Positions 1 to 12,284 of a stretch of DNA of 64,000 bases are shown in pieces (position 1 is the stretch's first letter; the number at the start of each line of letters is the position of its first letter). A program made the position numbers and the translations under genes. The DNA is from Delphinus delphis (taxonomy: Eukaryota; Chordata; Mammalia; Artiodactyla; Delphinidae): assembly GCF_949987515.2 (NCBI RefSeq), contig NC_082684.1, positions 17,537,701 to 17,601,700 of the forward strand, read 5' to 3'. The notes below the pieces were generated by a model. The model was not told the DNA's origin. It did not search any database and worked only from the letters and a program-made list of their open reading frames with translations.

Positions 1-115
1 CCAGCCGCTCCGCGGCATATGGTATCTTCCCGGTATCTTCCCGGACCGGGGCACGAACCCGTGTCCCCTGCATCGGCAGGCGGACTCTCAACCACTGTGC
101 CACCAGGGAAACCCG
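1..115 (-). mobile_element. CHR-1-like tRNA-Glu-derived SINE, cut by window start
   Basis: Reverse complement of the SINE head: it ends with the complement of GGGCTTCCCTGGTGGC and carries the complement of the B-box region (GGTTCGTGCCCCGGTCCGG). Only the tRNA-derived head is inside the window. An 11-bp unit, GGTATCTTCCC, is duplicated at 21-42, which other copies here do not have. Confidence 0.9.
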
Positions 116-424
116 TAGCTTTTAGATGATGTAAACTATGATGCTAAGAGGGATAAAGAAACAATGGAGCATGTATCCACGGTGTGGACAGTTGTCAGAA
201 TATTGTCCTCCTGAACTCGTTTATATTGTTCTATAGAATTAACACATACAAAATCTATCCTGATGTTCTCTGATTCTGGACCCTTAGCTTGTTTGGAGAA
301 TTCATTTCTAAGTACTGATGATAGGGTTGCCTGAGAGCAAACATCTGATTTCTAGCTTCATATTCTGGTTTCTCCAATATACTGTTTGACCTGAATAGAA
401 TAGTATTAGAGTACACACTCATAC

Positions 425-462
<38 letters not shown>

Positions 463-1879
463 GTTCCATGTAAAGGCATGTCACTTCTATTATCATCATT
501 TTATGGACACTCTGTAATACATAGAGCACAGGGCATGTAAATTAATTTGAGGCTGGTTTGCTAGGAGCGTCTGTTGATTCTAATTGCTGGTAATGTTGCA
601 ATTCATATCTAAGTGAGTACTGCTATTTCCATCATCGTGAGAAAACAACAGCTTCATGTGAATGCTTTCTCAGAATGAACGTAGGACAGGTGATATGAGA
701 CACAGCCGAAAAGCAGGACTATTGCATTATCTACATTTCTTCTTTTAATAAAACATAAAGAGATTAGCTATGTTGTAAAATTGAAGCAACCTCTTTCTGT
801 CTGCAAAGCTATTCTTCAAAAGAATTACAAGAGAATTGGCCCAGTTCTAGTAAAATTACACTTGGGAAGCTGCATGGACTCTTCCCCTCCATGCCTCTAC
901 TGCTACTGTTCCTCTTACTTATAATCTCATTTCTTTTCCCTCCAATTCTGCCCTCCCAGATGCATTTGGTGACCTCATCACCTTTTCCATCTTTGAATCT
1001 AGAATGCATGCCACCGTAAAGCCTTTCCTGCTTTCTCTATGGAAAATAAATATTTGTGTATACACGCATCCTAAAAACACAGCGAACTTCATTGTCACTC
1101 CCTTTTAAATATTTTCCTGTATCAGCAGAAACGACATTTTATTTTTTTTAATTTAATTATCTGTGTGTCCATGTGTGTTTGTCTGTGTGTGTCTTCAATA
1201 CCTAACAAAGTTTACTAAATGAAAAACTGTACAAAGAAAATACTAAGGTTCAGATTTAGGTATACCTGACTATACATCCTAGCTCCAACACTTAAAATAT
1301 ATAACCTAATACTTTAAATGAGGATAGAATATTTATTTTGAAAGAGTTTTAGGAAGAGTTAACAGAGGAAAAATATCCTCAATCCTGAATTGAGTCTTGC
1401 ATGTATTTGAGCTCAAAACACAGAAAATATTTCTGAAAATACTCCTATATGTTTCATGTAATATTTTGCAGCTCGAAAAAAAACCCAGAACATGTTCATA
1501 TATATCTACAAATTAAACTGTGGCTTTCTGTTATTTTAGGTTTCTCTTAGAGGCATTTATTATCATATAACCTTGAAAAATCTGACCCAATTCTTTTCAT
1601 CATTAGTGTGATTTAGTGAGACAATTACTGAGTTAATTTTCCATAATTACAAAAAAACCTCACTGTATCTGTTTTTTTTTTTTTTTTCTAATTTACTTTA
1701 AAAAATACCACAATCAAAGCATAACTCTCTAGCTTGTTTGATTAGGGCTTGGGTGAACTAACTCATTTGGAAAGAGGGAAGGGAATAGGGAAGTGGACCT
1801 GACTTTGAGTACAGCTCTTAGTTTAGACTGAGGATTGGAATAGAAGATTAAAACATGGTTGTCTGATATTTAGTCATCA
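116..1879. other. AT-rich stretch without recognised gene
   Basis: Contains a (CA)n microsatellite (427-461), a GT-rich patch near 1160-1195 and a T-run (1672-1687). The short open frames are interrupted, have low-complexity parts or resemble no known family. No splice-framed exon or RNA gene was recognised. Confidence 0.5.
427..461. repeat. (CA)n microsatellite
   Basis: About 17 uninterrupted AC dinucleotides. Confidence 0.97.
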
Positions 1880-2095
1880 TGACCTGTGACTGGCACTGAT
1901 TCTAAAGTCCTCACATACCTTAACTCATTTAGCCCTAACAAACCCCCTGTGCAGTAGACATTATAATTTTTTCCTATTGTTATAAAATTTGTATAAATTA
2001 GGACACCGAGGTAAATTTGCCTGAAGTCACACAGCTGGTAAATGACAGAGCTTAAATTTGAATACAGAGAGACACTAGGACAAACTGCTTCTATA
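1880..2095 (-). mobile_element. MIR SINE fragment
   Basis: In this orientation the MIR hallmarks appear in order: GGCACTGATTCTAAAG, TTAACTCATTTAGCCCTAAC, GTAGACATTATAA, then AAGTCACACAGCTGGTAAATG near 2024-2045. Diverged, as expected for this mammal-wide tRNA-core SINE. Confidence 0.8.
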
Positions 2096-2262
2096 TTATA
2101 GTCTTGTAAGTTAATGAATTGACAATTTCACCAAAATAGAAATTGTTCTAGAAATGCAATTAGTAAGTAAATAAATAAATGGATACTAAATCTCTTAAGA
2201 ACAATAACCGTGTTAACACACATGAGAAAGAGACAGTCTATCAAAAATAAAAATAAAAAAAA

Positions 2263-2462
2263 GGGCTTCCCTGGTGGCACAGTGGTTGAGAGTCCGCCTG
2301 CCAATGAAGGGGACACGGGTTCGTGCCCCGGTCCGGGAAGATCCCACATGCCACAGAGCAGCTGGGCCCGTGAGCCATGGCCGCTGAGCCTGCACGTCCA
2401 GAGCCTGTTCTCTGCAGCAGGAGAGGCCACAACAGTGAGAGGCCTGCGTACCGCAAAAAAAA
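2263..2462 (+). mobile_element. CHR-1-like SINE
   Basis: Complete copy running from GGGCTTCCCTGGTGGC through the B-box-like GGTTCGTGCCCC and the body ending GCGTACCGC, followed by an A-tail. The head derives from tRNA-Glu. Several CpGs have decayed (for example CCACAGAGCAGC where younger copies read CCGCGGAGCGGC), so it is not among the youngest copies. Confidence 0.95.
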
Positions 2463-2477
2463 GTTAATAGATTTTCC

Positions 2478-2700
2478 TTACACACCAGGAATACAGAGGT
2501 AGTTTAATATTATTAAAGCCATTAATACAGTATATCACATCAATATGCCAAATATACAATAACCATATGATTATTTAAATAGGTCTTGAATTTAAAAAAA
2601 CTTCCATTTGTGGAAGTCTTAAAAAAAACTACTTAGAACTGAAAATGAGAAAACTCTTCAATTAGAATCCAATATCAGCATTAATGGTAAAATACTGCAG
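2478..2700 (+). mobile_element. Old L1 ORF2 fragment (reverse-transcriptase part)
   Basis: The sequence follows the L1 order CAGGAATACAGAGGTAGTTT, then a stretch like TATCACATCAATATGCC, then AATATCAGCATTAATGGTAAA. These correspond to the part of ORF2 between the PGMQ-like and IxLNGEKL-like segments. Frames are broken. L1 or the related HAL1 are both possible. The CHR-1 copy lies directly upstream. Confidence 0.6.
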
Positions 2701-2788
2701 ACAATCCTGATGAATAACAGCGCAGTTTTTTAAAAAGATATAATGTTTAATAGGCTAGAAGGTAAAATAAATCAGTATAGGGGTTGGT

Positions 2789-3265
2789 AATGGCACTGGA
2801 ATGTTGGTTTTCTGGATATTGCACCCATGAACAGTCAACACAGTGGCTTGAAATCCACTGAGAGAGAAATCATCATGGATGTGTGACCTGGGCCATAGAG
2901 CTCCTGGCTTTGAAGGGCCTGTGCCTATTGTAGTGTTCTGCTGTCAGCATCTTGAAATTCCTGATAAGTTTTGAACACAGGCTCCATATTTTCCCTTTGC
3001 CCTGAGCCCACAGATTATGTAGCATGTACTGGACCCCAGGCAGCTGATGGGGATCTGAAAAGCTCTGATGCTCTTCCCTGCATGGCAATGGAGCTGCTTG
3101 TCCAGGGTGGAGCTACAACAGAGAAATTCATGAAATCCGGTCCTGACTTCACTGGATGGTGGTCCAGGAAGGACATTTTTTCAACCTTACAGGCAGAGAC
3201 TCCAGGGTTGCTATTATTAGACCTGGTGCTGAGCTATGGGATCTCAGCAGAGAGTGAAAAATAAA
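2789..3265. other. GC-richer segment with a 97-codon open frame, unidentified
   Basis: This segment is visibly richer in G+C than its surroundings. On the plus strand a frame is open from 2971 (TTG codon, no ATG there) to the stop at 3262-3264, and AATAAA follows about 5 bp after the stop. The first in-frame ATG pair (MAMELL) leaves about 60 codons. The minus strand is also open for 71 codons at 2873-3088. I do not recognise the product. It may be an ancient LTR or retrocopy 3' end, because such elements carry AATAAA close to their ends. There is no A-tail and no flanking repeat that I could see. Coding status is doubtful. Confidence 0.3.
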
Positions 3266-3507
3266 GCTATTTTTAAAATTCTAGAACAATTGACTCTTTA
3301 AGTACAAAACAAAGAAACACGTAGTTGGGTCAATAAAAATGAAAACATTCTATATGACAGAAAAATCACTCAATGAAAGTGAAACATCATATAGATATCA
3401 TATACAAGTACATACAGATGACAAAAATATCAACAATGGTAATGTGTATCTAGAGCTTTAATAATATGTATGTATTTATCACAGCAAACAGGACTTCTAC
3501 ACACATT

Positions 3508-3760
3508 CTGTTGTAGTATAGATCATGGATTTGGGAACCAGTTAAACAGAGTTTAATTCTAGCTCCACCAACTTAAAGCTGTGAGATTTTAACTAAGTTA
3601 TTCAGTTTATTTGCACCTCAACTTCTTATCTGTAAAATGGGGGAAACTATTTTTCCTTAGTATGATGGCTGTTGCGGGTATCAAATTAGATTATAGATAC
3701 AGCATATTTATCATAGTTACATAATGAGCACTTGATAAATGCTATCTAATCGCTAATATT
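3508..3760 (+). mobile_element. MIR SINE
   Basis: Forward MIR order: ATCATGGATTTGGGAACCAG, AATTCTAGCTCCACCAACTT, TTATCTGTAAAATGGGG and TGAGCACTTGATAAATGCTA. A GTT/ATT-rich tail follows. Confidence 0.8.
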
Positions 3761-4027
3761 GTTGTTGTTACTGTTGTTATTATTATTAGTTTTTTAAAAA
3801 AATGATCAGCTAGGTGACGAAAGCTGTATTTCAAATATGTAATTGCAGAATTATTTATATTTTATTTTCTGAAAAGAAATACCCTTTAAAACTCACAGTA
3901 AGGAATAAATTAAATGTATTATGACATATAAATAATGGGAAAAGTTATAAGCATTGAAATTTATCTTGAAATAATATACTCTTCAGGTATACACAGTAGC
4001 CAAATTACTATATATAAACCACAACCT

Positions 4028-4290
4028 CTATATAGTTTATTTTTAATTTTTTAAAACATTTTTATACAAGTTTTAAAGGTTTCTGTCAATTTTAATATTA
4101 CAAATTATTTGCTCTACTCCCTCTGCTGTACAATACATCCTTGAGACTATCTTACACCTAATAGTTTGTACCTCCCATTCCCCTACTCCTGTATTGCTAC
4201 TCTAACCTCCACTGATAACTAGTTTGTTCTCTAGATCTGTGATTCTGCTTCTTTTTTTGTTATTTTATATCTCTCTATATTTTTATTCAT
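4028..4290 (-). mobile_element. L1 3'-end fragment
   Basis: Contains the L1 3'-region motifs GCTGTACAATACATCCTTG, CCTAATAGTTTGTACCTCCC and ACTAGTTTGTTCTCTAGATC in antisense orientation. It is interrupted by the SINE that follows. Confidence 0.75.
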
Positions 4291-4295
4291 TGATT

Positions 4296-4656
4296 TATTT
4301 TTTAATAAATTTATTTATTTTTTATATTTTATTTTGGGCTGCATTGGATCTTCGTTGCTGCACGCGGGCCCTTCTCGGTTGCGACCAGTGGGGGCTACTC
4401 TTCGTTATGGTGTGTGGGCTTCTCATTATGGTGGCTTCTCTTGTTGTGAAGCATGAGCTCCCGGCATGTGGGCTTCAGTAGTTGTGGCCTATGGGCTCAG
4501 CAGTTGTGGCTCACGGTCTTTAGAGCATAGGCTCAGTACTTGTGGCTCATGGGCTTACTTGCTCCGTGGCATGTGGGATCCTCCCGGAAAAGGGATCGAA
4601 CTGTGTCCCCTGCATTGGCAGGTGGACTCTTAACCACTGTGCCACCAGGGAAGCCC
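4296..4656 (-). mobile_element. CHR-2-like SINE (long form)
   Basis: Minus-strand copy with the head complement at its right end (CACCAGGGAAGCCC). The body is the long form with repeated AGTTGTGGCTCA-type units and the GGGCTGCATTGGATCTTCGT tail side. An AT-rich tail lies at the left. The flanking TATATTTT-like sequences may be a decayed target duplication. Confidence 0.92.
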
Positions 4657-4868
4657 TCCCTATATATTTTAAATATGCATAGAAGAAAAAGGAAGAAGTT
4701 ATTAAATAAATTATCAAAGATAATTTTTCCTACTGGTGAGATATATGATTTTTATTTTATGCTTTCTACTTTCTAAAAAATGTCAACAGTGAGATCAAAA
4801 AAGTTGTGGATGAAAATGAAAATATTTTTGAAACAGCATCCCACATTGACATAATGTGTGTATGTGTG

Positions 4869-4922
4869 AGCACATACACACATACACACACATACACACA
4901 TACACACACACATACACACATA
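4869..4922. repeat. (ACACAT)n-type microsatellite
   Basis: Alternating CACATACA units, imperfect. Confidence 0.95.
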
Positions 4923-5635
4923 TGTACATAACTGTAGATTTATTTAGGAAAAAAAATGTCCTCATATGAAAATAATATTCAAAGATTATTGGAATTAGGA
5001 TTATTGGGAACTGTGAATAGCCCTACAAAGTCTTTAAAATATTCTCCACAAGAGAAAGTATAATTACAAGAAGTTAAAATTATCATCTATTATATTTAAA
5101 CTCAGTAGAGCACATAGGAAGTACATTACTCTAAAATAAAATAGATATCATTTTTGAAATTATCACTAATTTTAAAGACAAGTGTCTGCATTATGTTTTA
5201 GTTAGACATGCTGCTATTTTTTTCATGAGAGACATTATTCGTTTGACCTTAAAATGTATATACTAGTTATTATTAAAATGTGGAATGTGGAACAGTCACA
5301 CAGAAAGTGGAGCACTGGAGAAACTTTCAAAGTGGAAAAAATATAAACACAGGTAGCAGACTATTGCAGATATAAGTAGGTGATATTAAAAAGAATATGT
5401 GTGGGTTTATTGAGAATTTCTGTTTCTTACAGAAGGCTTTCCATATTTCCTGTCCTTGTCTTCTATGTCAAAAGTTATAGGAGAGCCAGTCAATGTAGTT
5501 TTGTGTTTAAGAGTGTCACTGTTGAAGTCCGCTATTAATTTAAATTCTGGCCTTCTACTCAGTATCTCAGTAACTTTAGGCATGTTATGCAAACTCATTT
5601 ACCTTGTCTTTGTTTTTCTTAATTACTTTTTTATT
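4923..5635. other. No recognised feature
   Basis: AT-rich unique-looking sequence. Two opposite short open frames near 5407-5656 overlap each other and have no recognisable domain. Confidence 0.5.
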
Positions 5636-6560
5636 GTAAAGACCTTTGTTTTTTAGAGCAGTTTTATGTTTACAACAAAATTAAGAGGAATATACAGATT
5701 TCTCATGTAACACCCTCCACCACCCATGCACAGCATTCCCCATTTTCAACATCAGTCTCAAGAATGTTACCAAGTATGAACCTGCAATGACACATCATCA
5801 TCACCCCAAATCCATGGTTTACCTTAGGGTTCATTCTTGGTGTTGTACATTCTTTGGGTTTGGCAATTGTATAATGACATGCATCCATCATTATAATATT
5901 GTTTAGAGTCTTTTCACTGGTCTAAAAATCCTCTATGGTCTACCTGTTCATCCCTCCAGCCCCTCATCCCTAGCATCACTGATCTTTTTACTGTCTCCAT
6001 AGTTTTGCCTTTCCAGAGTGTCATATAATTGGAATCATAGAGTATGTTGCCTTTTCAGATTGGCTACTTTCACTGAGTAATAGGCATTTAAGGTCGCTCG
6101 ATGTCTTTTCATGGCTAAATAGCACAATTAATTTTAGTGCTGAATAATATTCCATTGTCTGGATGTACCACAGTTTATTCATCCATTCACCTACTGAAGG
6201 ACATCTTGGTTGCTTCCAAGTTTTGACAAGTATGAATAAAGCTGCTATAAATATTCATGTGCAGGATTTTGTGTAGACATCAGTTTTCAGCTTCTTTGGG
6301 TAAATAACAAGGAGCAGGATTGATGGATCATCTGATAAGGGTACAATTAATTCAGTCAGAAACCTCCAAACTGTCTTCCAAACTCGCTGTACCATTTTAC
6401 ATTGCCACCAGTGATGAATGAAAGTTCCTGTTGCTCTACATCCTTGTCAACATTTAGTATTGTCAGTGTTCCAGATTTTGGCAATTCTAATAGGTGTGGT
6501 GGTATCTCGTTATTGTTTTATTTTGCATGTCCCTAATGACATGTGATTGTCTTTGTTTTT
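5636..6560 (-). mobile_element. L1M-type 3' fragment (3' UTR and end of ORF2)
   Basis: Antisense L1 hallmarks occur in order: TTATGTTTACAACAAAATTA, TTGGCAATTGTATAATGACA, GAATAATATTCCATTGTCTG, CATTCACCTACTGAAGGACA, TGTACCATTTTACATTGCCA and TAATAGGTGTGGTGGTATCT. High divergence and many stops. 5'-truncated. Confidence 0.9.
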
Positions 6561-9500
6561 CAAACTTTAAACATGTAAAATCTACTTCACTCCAATAGAA
6601 TAATGCTTTAAATAGCATGGTGTATAAAAAAACATGTAACACAATACCTTTTGCAGTGGTAATTATGATAATGTTGTTATGTTGGATATGATGAAAAAGA
6701 GAAAAGTATTGAGAAAAGAATTATCCATTAGATGTGAACCACAGTAATGATCTCAAAAGTGTCCATTATTTCAGCCAAAAAAACCTATCATTTTTTCTTA
6801 CTAAGGATTTATAAACCTTAATAAATTAAACACATATGTATGACAGCAACACTGTGTAAAATGTAACTATCAGCTAACAGCAACAATGTTAATAATATCT
6901 GAAAGTTCTAGGCATGTCAATTCTTAGAAAACCAAGTGTGTTGGCAGCATTGTAATCATGACAGTCTAATTTTCTCTATCCACTCTGACGTCTCTATTGT
7001 AATCTTGTGGCAAACACTGTCCAGGATCTTTCAATGTTAAGATTTAAATTTATGTCAGTGATGGCAAATTGACTACTCTGGAAAGATCAAGCAGAGAATA
7101 TGATTTGGCTCTCTATAACAATTTCTTAAACACTAGCTGGGAATAGCACATCTCTCTTGGATTTTTCTATTCTAGTCATTAATAAGAGCATGATCTCAAT
7201 TATAACAAAGATATAATCATGACAGTTGAGAGACTTGTCTCATAACAATTGTCGCTGTGAAAATTTAGGTCACATTTCCTCAGCCAAGGTTGACCCATTA
7301 AAATATAATTTATTTATTGAAGTAAACATAAAACAACTATGTATCACTTTCAGAAAATAAAATCCCTCCCTTTCAAATCCCTTGCCCTTTGATTAAGAGA
7401 ATCCAGGCATTCTTAGAAGATATCAAAAGGTCATGCAACAATAATAAAAATGCAGTTTTCATCACATGTCCTAATTTATCATTATAAAAAGATGAAAGTG
7501 ATGTATAATCAGAAATGCAAGTTTCTACAAGGATACAATGTGTTCTTTTTCATGGAAAACTGGCGGTTTCACTTTTTCTAGATTTATTTCCCAAGTAGAT
7601 CTTTTCCTTTTCATGCCTTCCATATTATATGCTTTGTGAGCTTTCGGAATTCTGTAACAACCAGTAATAAAACTTACAATACAAGATCAGAGGCATTCTG
7701 ATACATTGTACTCTTTTATGTTAAGTAAGAATGACCATTAATCACATGAGGTTTTATCAACCTTTGATGTGCAGGAGATTCATAATTTGAAGAGCCAAGA
7801 AACTTTCTTAAATCTGAGTGATTTTCAAAGTACAATTGAGGCTCATTATAGCTTATTATTATCCACAGATACAGGTAATTAAGGCCAAATTATGTCATTT
7901 AACTCACAAAACTGATATTTGTAAAAGTTTTTGACAGAGCTCTATGTTAAAGATGATATGATCTCTCTCTCAGAGAATATCTTCCTGTTTTCAAAGCTAC
8001 TATTGTCAACAATTTTGGAGAGGCACATTATTAATAAAGTAGATCATCACAGACAAGAAACTTTATTTTACATTGCTTTCTAGGAAGGCAGACTGGAAAG
8101 GTCAATAATAGTATATATTGTTAAGTGTTTCTCTTATTTCTGGATCTCAGTTTACAAATTTACCTAAATACATATCCAGTTACCAAAATGAAATAATTTT
8201 ATCTGTATATACTTACATAGAAAGATGAAACTAGGTTGTTAAGAATAATAAAGCAAGTAGAAAAACATTATTATCTTGTGACCTGTGTATGTGTTACAAG
8301 TATCAGAAAGAATTACAACAACCTGACAAACTGTCAATCAACGATATTTGTCTTTAGAGAATAAATTTAGGATTGGCAGATGCACACTTTTAATCCCTTA
8401 TTTTATACACCTTAATATCCATAATGCAATTTTAGATGAACATGAATTTCTCTTTTTAAAAAAATAGTAAGTTAATCTAAGATCTAATTACTGTTAATAT
8501 TATTTTTAGACTCAAATACAGCATGATGTGAGGACTACAAATATCTATTTTTTTATTCTGAGAGAATAGAAGATGACTTTCATCCTGTTTTGCACATAGA
8601 GGTTCTGAAGAAATATTTCTAGGATTGAATGATGAATAGGTGATGGAATATTAAAGAGGAACCAAGGTTCAAGCAGAGAAAATACTTGAAAGTACCGCTG
8701 TGATGAGTAAAGCTTGAATTGCACAAAATATGCAATATAAAGTGGCAGGGGGCAGAGGAATTAGAGAAAGTGGTTAGAGAGGAGACATAGTTATTGAAAC
8801 TTAAACACTGGGCTGTGTTTTAACATGTGTACATTGCCACAATTAAAAGGATTGCTGAGCGTCAATCAAGGTAAACTAAAGACTTACAAGATTGAATTCA
8901 TAGTGAAGCAGGTTGGAATATTATTGCACATTACTCCAACAGTATTTATCAGACCAGGCACAAACAAGAAGGAAGGACATGAAAGGTTGATCTGGGGTGA
9001 AAAAGCAATGCACAATAGGACAGCTGTGCAATAGTGGCTTAAAGGTAGGAGAGGCCCAAAATTTTAACTGTTTCTTTGAAACCAGATTTTCAAATACATA
9101 CTCATTTTTATTATGAGTGCTTATATGTTTGTGTTGCAAGTATCTCTGGGTGGAGGAGGCAGGTTTGCACTTATCAGAGCCCCAAACCCTTCTATCTCCT
9201 GGCCTGAAATGGAATTCTGTCTTAAAGTCCAGAAGAAAATGTCATATTCTCCCCAAAATGCCAACTGATTCATACACCAAACTTCCAGATAATCTCTCGG
9301 TAAGAGGACTTATTCTAAATTTCAAGCATTAGGGCTCTACAAATTTCCTCTTTTAATATTTTTTCCTCATTCATGTGTGTCCCTCCAAAAATAGAAGCAT
9401 GCACAGACATTTTTTTTTCTCTCTGTCTCTGTTTCTCTCTCTTTCTCACTCAAACTAAGATTTTTGGTATATGCTCTATTTTAATCTATGTTATCCACAT

Positions 9501-11220
9501 TTACACAGCTAATATTACTTCGCATTGCTCCTTCTCTGGAATTCAACTTAGGAAGCCCCAAAATCACAGTTAACTGCCATCCCCTGACCTCTTCACAAGA
9601 CTCTGTGTTATCTAAACCACCTCCCCACCTAGGAAACCACAGGTGTGAGAAATGAGGTGTCTTGTTGCTTGGTGCTTGTATTTTTTCTCTTTCTAGAGCT
9701 CTTACATTTGAGTACTTAATGGCTATATCCCAGCAGGAACCACATAAACACCAACACAGAGCATTTAAATCAATCTCAGAGAACAAGGCTCCCAGCTGTA
9801 ACTTTTCTAAACTTAAAATATATTCTTAAAGGCTACAAGAAATCCACTGCATGTCTTATATAGTTTTATGAGTGTCACAGAAGTTAAGTATCTCCTGACT
9901 CGGCTGGTGGGTAAATCCTCTAGGCCAGTGCCAAAATCTTGTAATGCAGCAGATGGCAGATGCAACAGACAATCGCATACAATGAGGGATCCAGCCTGGT
10001 TCCCTAACCTTTCATCGCCAGAAATCATTTTCATTGTTTAACTCTGCATCTGCAGCCTATTTACATGGGAGGATTGACTCACTGAATGTTTATGATGTGT
10101 TGAGCTGGAGCAAGACACAAGCTGCTCCCATTTTTCTCAGATGACCATTCCAACTACTACACAAAGTCCATTACTTTTAGCTTGTGGTGATATTATTGTT
10201 ATTATTTGGGGATTTTATTTCCTAATGCACTATGAAATATGACTCTTCAAGTTTGAACCCCTAAACATAAAGGCATTTTATCTAACTTCCTCTGAACTTG
10301 TGATCTTACAGCTGTTGGGTAAATCCACTGTAGCCTGTAGCACAATAATCCCAGTGTATCCCGAAGGTTTGTGCTCAATTTTCATTCTTCCTGTATGAAT
10401 ACTAACAGGGACCTTAACCACCAAGTGAATTCTATTGTGCTACCCCGGGAAAAGTTCTCACTTGGAGCGCATAGCTGGCAGGGGAATCACGCACTCGGAG
10501 AAATGGATTGAGAGTCTCCATTCCCGACTTCGCTACTGACCCCATAAGCAACCTCAGGCAAATCACTTAAATTAGTTTCTTCCAGCTTTCCTTTTGTGAA
10601 ATGAAAGCATAATTATTTATTATTTCTGTCACAGGCTGAGGACAAGTGAGGTGCATTCATTTTACCAAACGAACTAGCAATACCAAGTTCGCTCTGGTGG
10701 GGAAATGCTTTATTACGCTATGTTCATTGAGTTACACCATGAATTAATCTCCTTTAGCAGGGTTCAGATGGATGGGGAAATAGAATGTTAGAGAAATATA
10801 GCCATTATTTAAAACAAGTGATTCCCTGGGCCTAAACTGCTGACAGCATCTAAGTCCCTAGGACCAATAATGGCCATCCATTAAAACAATTATGGAGATC
10901 AAGGCCTGGCCTACAGGACCCCAGAACAAGAGATTGAAAGAGTCTAACAAGTAAATAATTTTGCATGTTGTAAATCCAAACCCCCACTATGTAGACATAA
11001 CCCCACACCCTGTGTTTCTTTTTAATATCCAAAAAGTATACAAATTTGTGTTACAGGCTAATAAATGATCCCAAAGTGAACACATCATTGAGCAATAACC
11101 AAGTCAATAATAGAAATAATCGACACCATTAAAAAGGCCCTCTTGTGCAATCTCACAATTGATACCAATACCTTTTTTCCACTCCAAAATATAAATGGCT
11201 AATAAATTGTATCTTATAGC
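6561..11220. other. Long repeat-poor AT-rich region
   Basis: About 4.6 kb in which I recognise only one diverged MIR (10440-10640). Tracts such as 6840-7320 and 9830-10330 look like ordinary unique sequence without microsatellites or clear interspersed repeats. No gene is recognised. The open frames are under 105 codons and often overlap on both strands. Such repeat-poor blocks can harbour conserved non-coding elements, but that is inference only. Confidence 0.45.
10440..10640 (+). mobile_element. Diverged MIR within a CpG cluster
   Basis: Resembles MIR core and 3' part: GCTACTGACC..., CCTCAGGCAAATCACTTAAA, TTAGTTTCTTCCAGC, TTGTGAAATGAAAGC. Six CpG sites lie within about 10446-10536, which is dense for this CpG-poor window. 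Confidence 0.55.
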
Positions 11221-11269
11221 ATGTACCTTTTATTTACTATTGTTGCTCCAAGTTTGTGGTATTCATCCA

Positions 11270-11600
11270 CTTTATTTTATGTAACAACAAATATTCATTT
11301 TTGTTATTTGGATTTCCATTAAGTGGATATATGAGAATTTATATAGCCATTTTACTTTTAATGAACATCTAATTTTTTTAAGTATTTGGAGCTATTATGT
11401 ATAGTATTGTCATGCACAATTTTAAGCACATCTTTGAGGACACACATGCTGTTAGGTACATATACATTTATCAAAGTAGGTCATAATGTATTTGTATATG
11501 CAACTTTAATATATTCTAACAAATAGATTTCTTAAGGAGTGCCAACTTACACTCCTATCAACCATGCATGAGTCACAATTTCTATCTTTACCAAAACACG
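11270..11600 (-). mobile_element. Old L1M fragment
   Basis: Antisense L1-like order: TTATGTAACAACAAATATTC, TTAAGTGGATATATGAG and AGTGCCAACTTACACTCCTA ending at CAACCATGCATGAG. Strongly diverged. Confidence 0.5.
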
Positions 11601-11609
11601 TTATTCCCA

Positions 11610-12284
11610 ATATTTAATTTTTATTGTGGTTAAAACACTTAACTTGAGATCTAGTCTCAATAAATTTTTAATTGCACAATACAGTTTTGTTAACTATAGG
11701 TACAGAATTATATAACAGATCTTTAGAACTTATTCATCTTGTCTAACTGAAAACTTAAATAACTACCCATTTCTCTCTCCTTTCCAGATCCTGGCAACCA
11801 CCATTCTGCTCTGTTTCTATGAGTTTGACTATTTTAGATATCTCAACTAAGTGAGATCATGCAGTATTTGTTCTTCTGTGACAGGCTTATTTCACTTAAC
11901 ATCATGTTCTCCAGGTTGTTACTAATGGCAGGATTTCCTTCTTTTTTAAGGCTGAATATTATTCCATTGTATGGATTTATCACCTTTTCTTTATTCATTT
12001 ATTCATCAATGGACTTTTAGGTTATTTCCATATCTTAGCTGTTGTGACTAATGTTGCAATAAACATGGAAGTACAGATAGCACTTCCAGATCCTGATTTC
12101 AATTCTTAGGGATATATACCCAGAATTGAGATTTTTGGAATATATGGTTATTCTATTTTTAAGTTTTTGAGGATCTGCCATACTGTTTTCCATAGCTGCA
12201 GTACCATTTTACATTCCCACAAACAATGTACAAGAGTTTTAATTATTCCACATTCTTGCCACATCAACACTTCTTATCTTTCAG
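11610..12284 (-). mobile_element. L1M 3' part (first half of a split element)
   Basis: Clear antisense L1 3' UTR and ORF2 end: CAACCACCATTCTGCTCTGT, TGACTATTTTAGATATCTC, GAATATTATTCCATTGTATG, GATATATACCCAGAATTGAG and TACCATTTTACATTCCCAC. It stops at CTTCTTATCTTTCAG and resumes at about 14130 with CATAATAAACATCCTAAATG, which normally follows directly. The intervening 1.84 kb is a second L1 inserted into this one. Confidence 0.9.

Noticed and set aside
2210..2485. Several 70-100 codon frames on both strands
   Set aside because: They run through a CHR-1 SINE. The same peptides recur at 29166-29488, 35983-36462 and 58213-58711, so they are SINE read-through, not genes.
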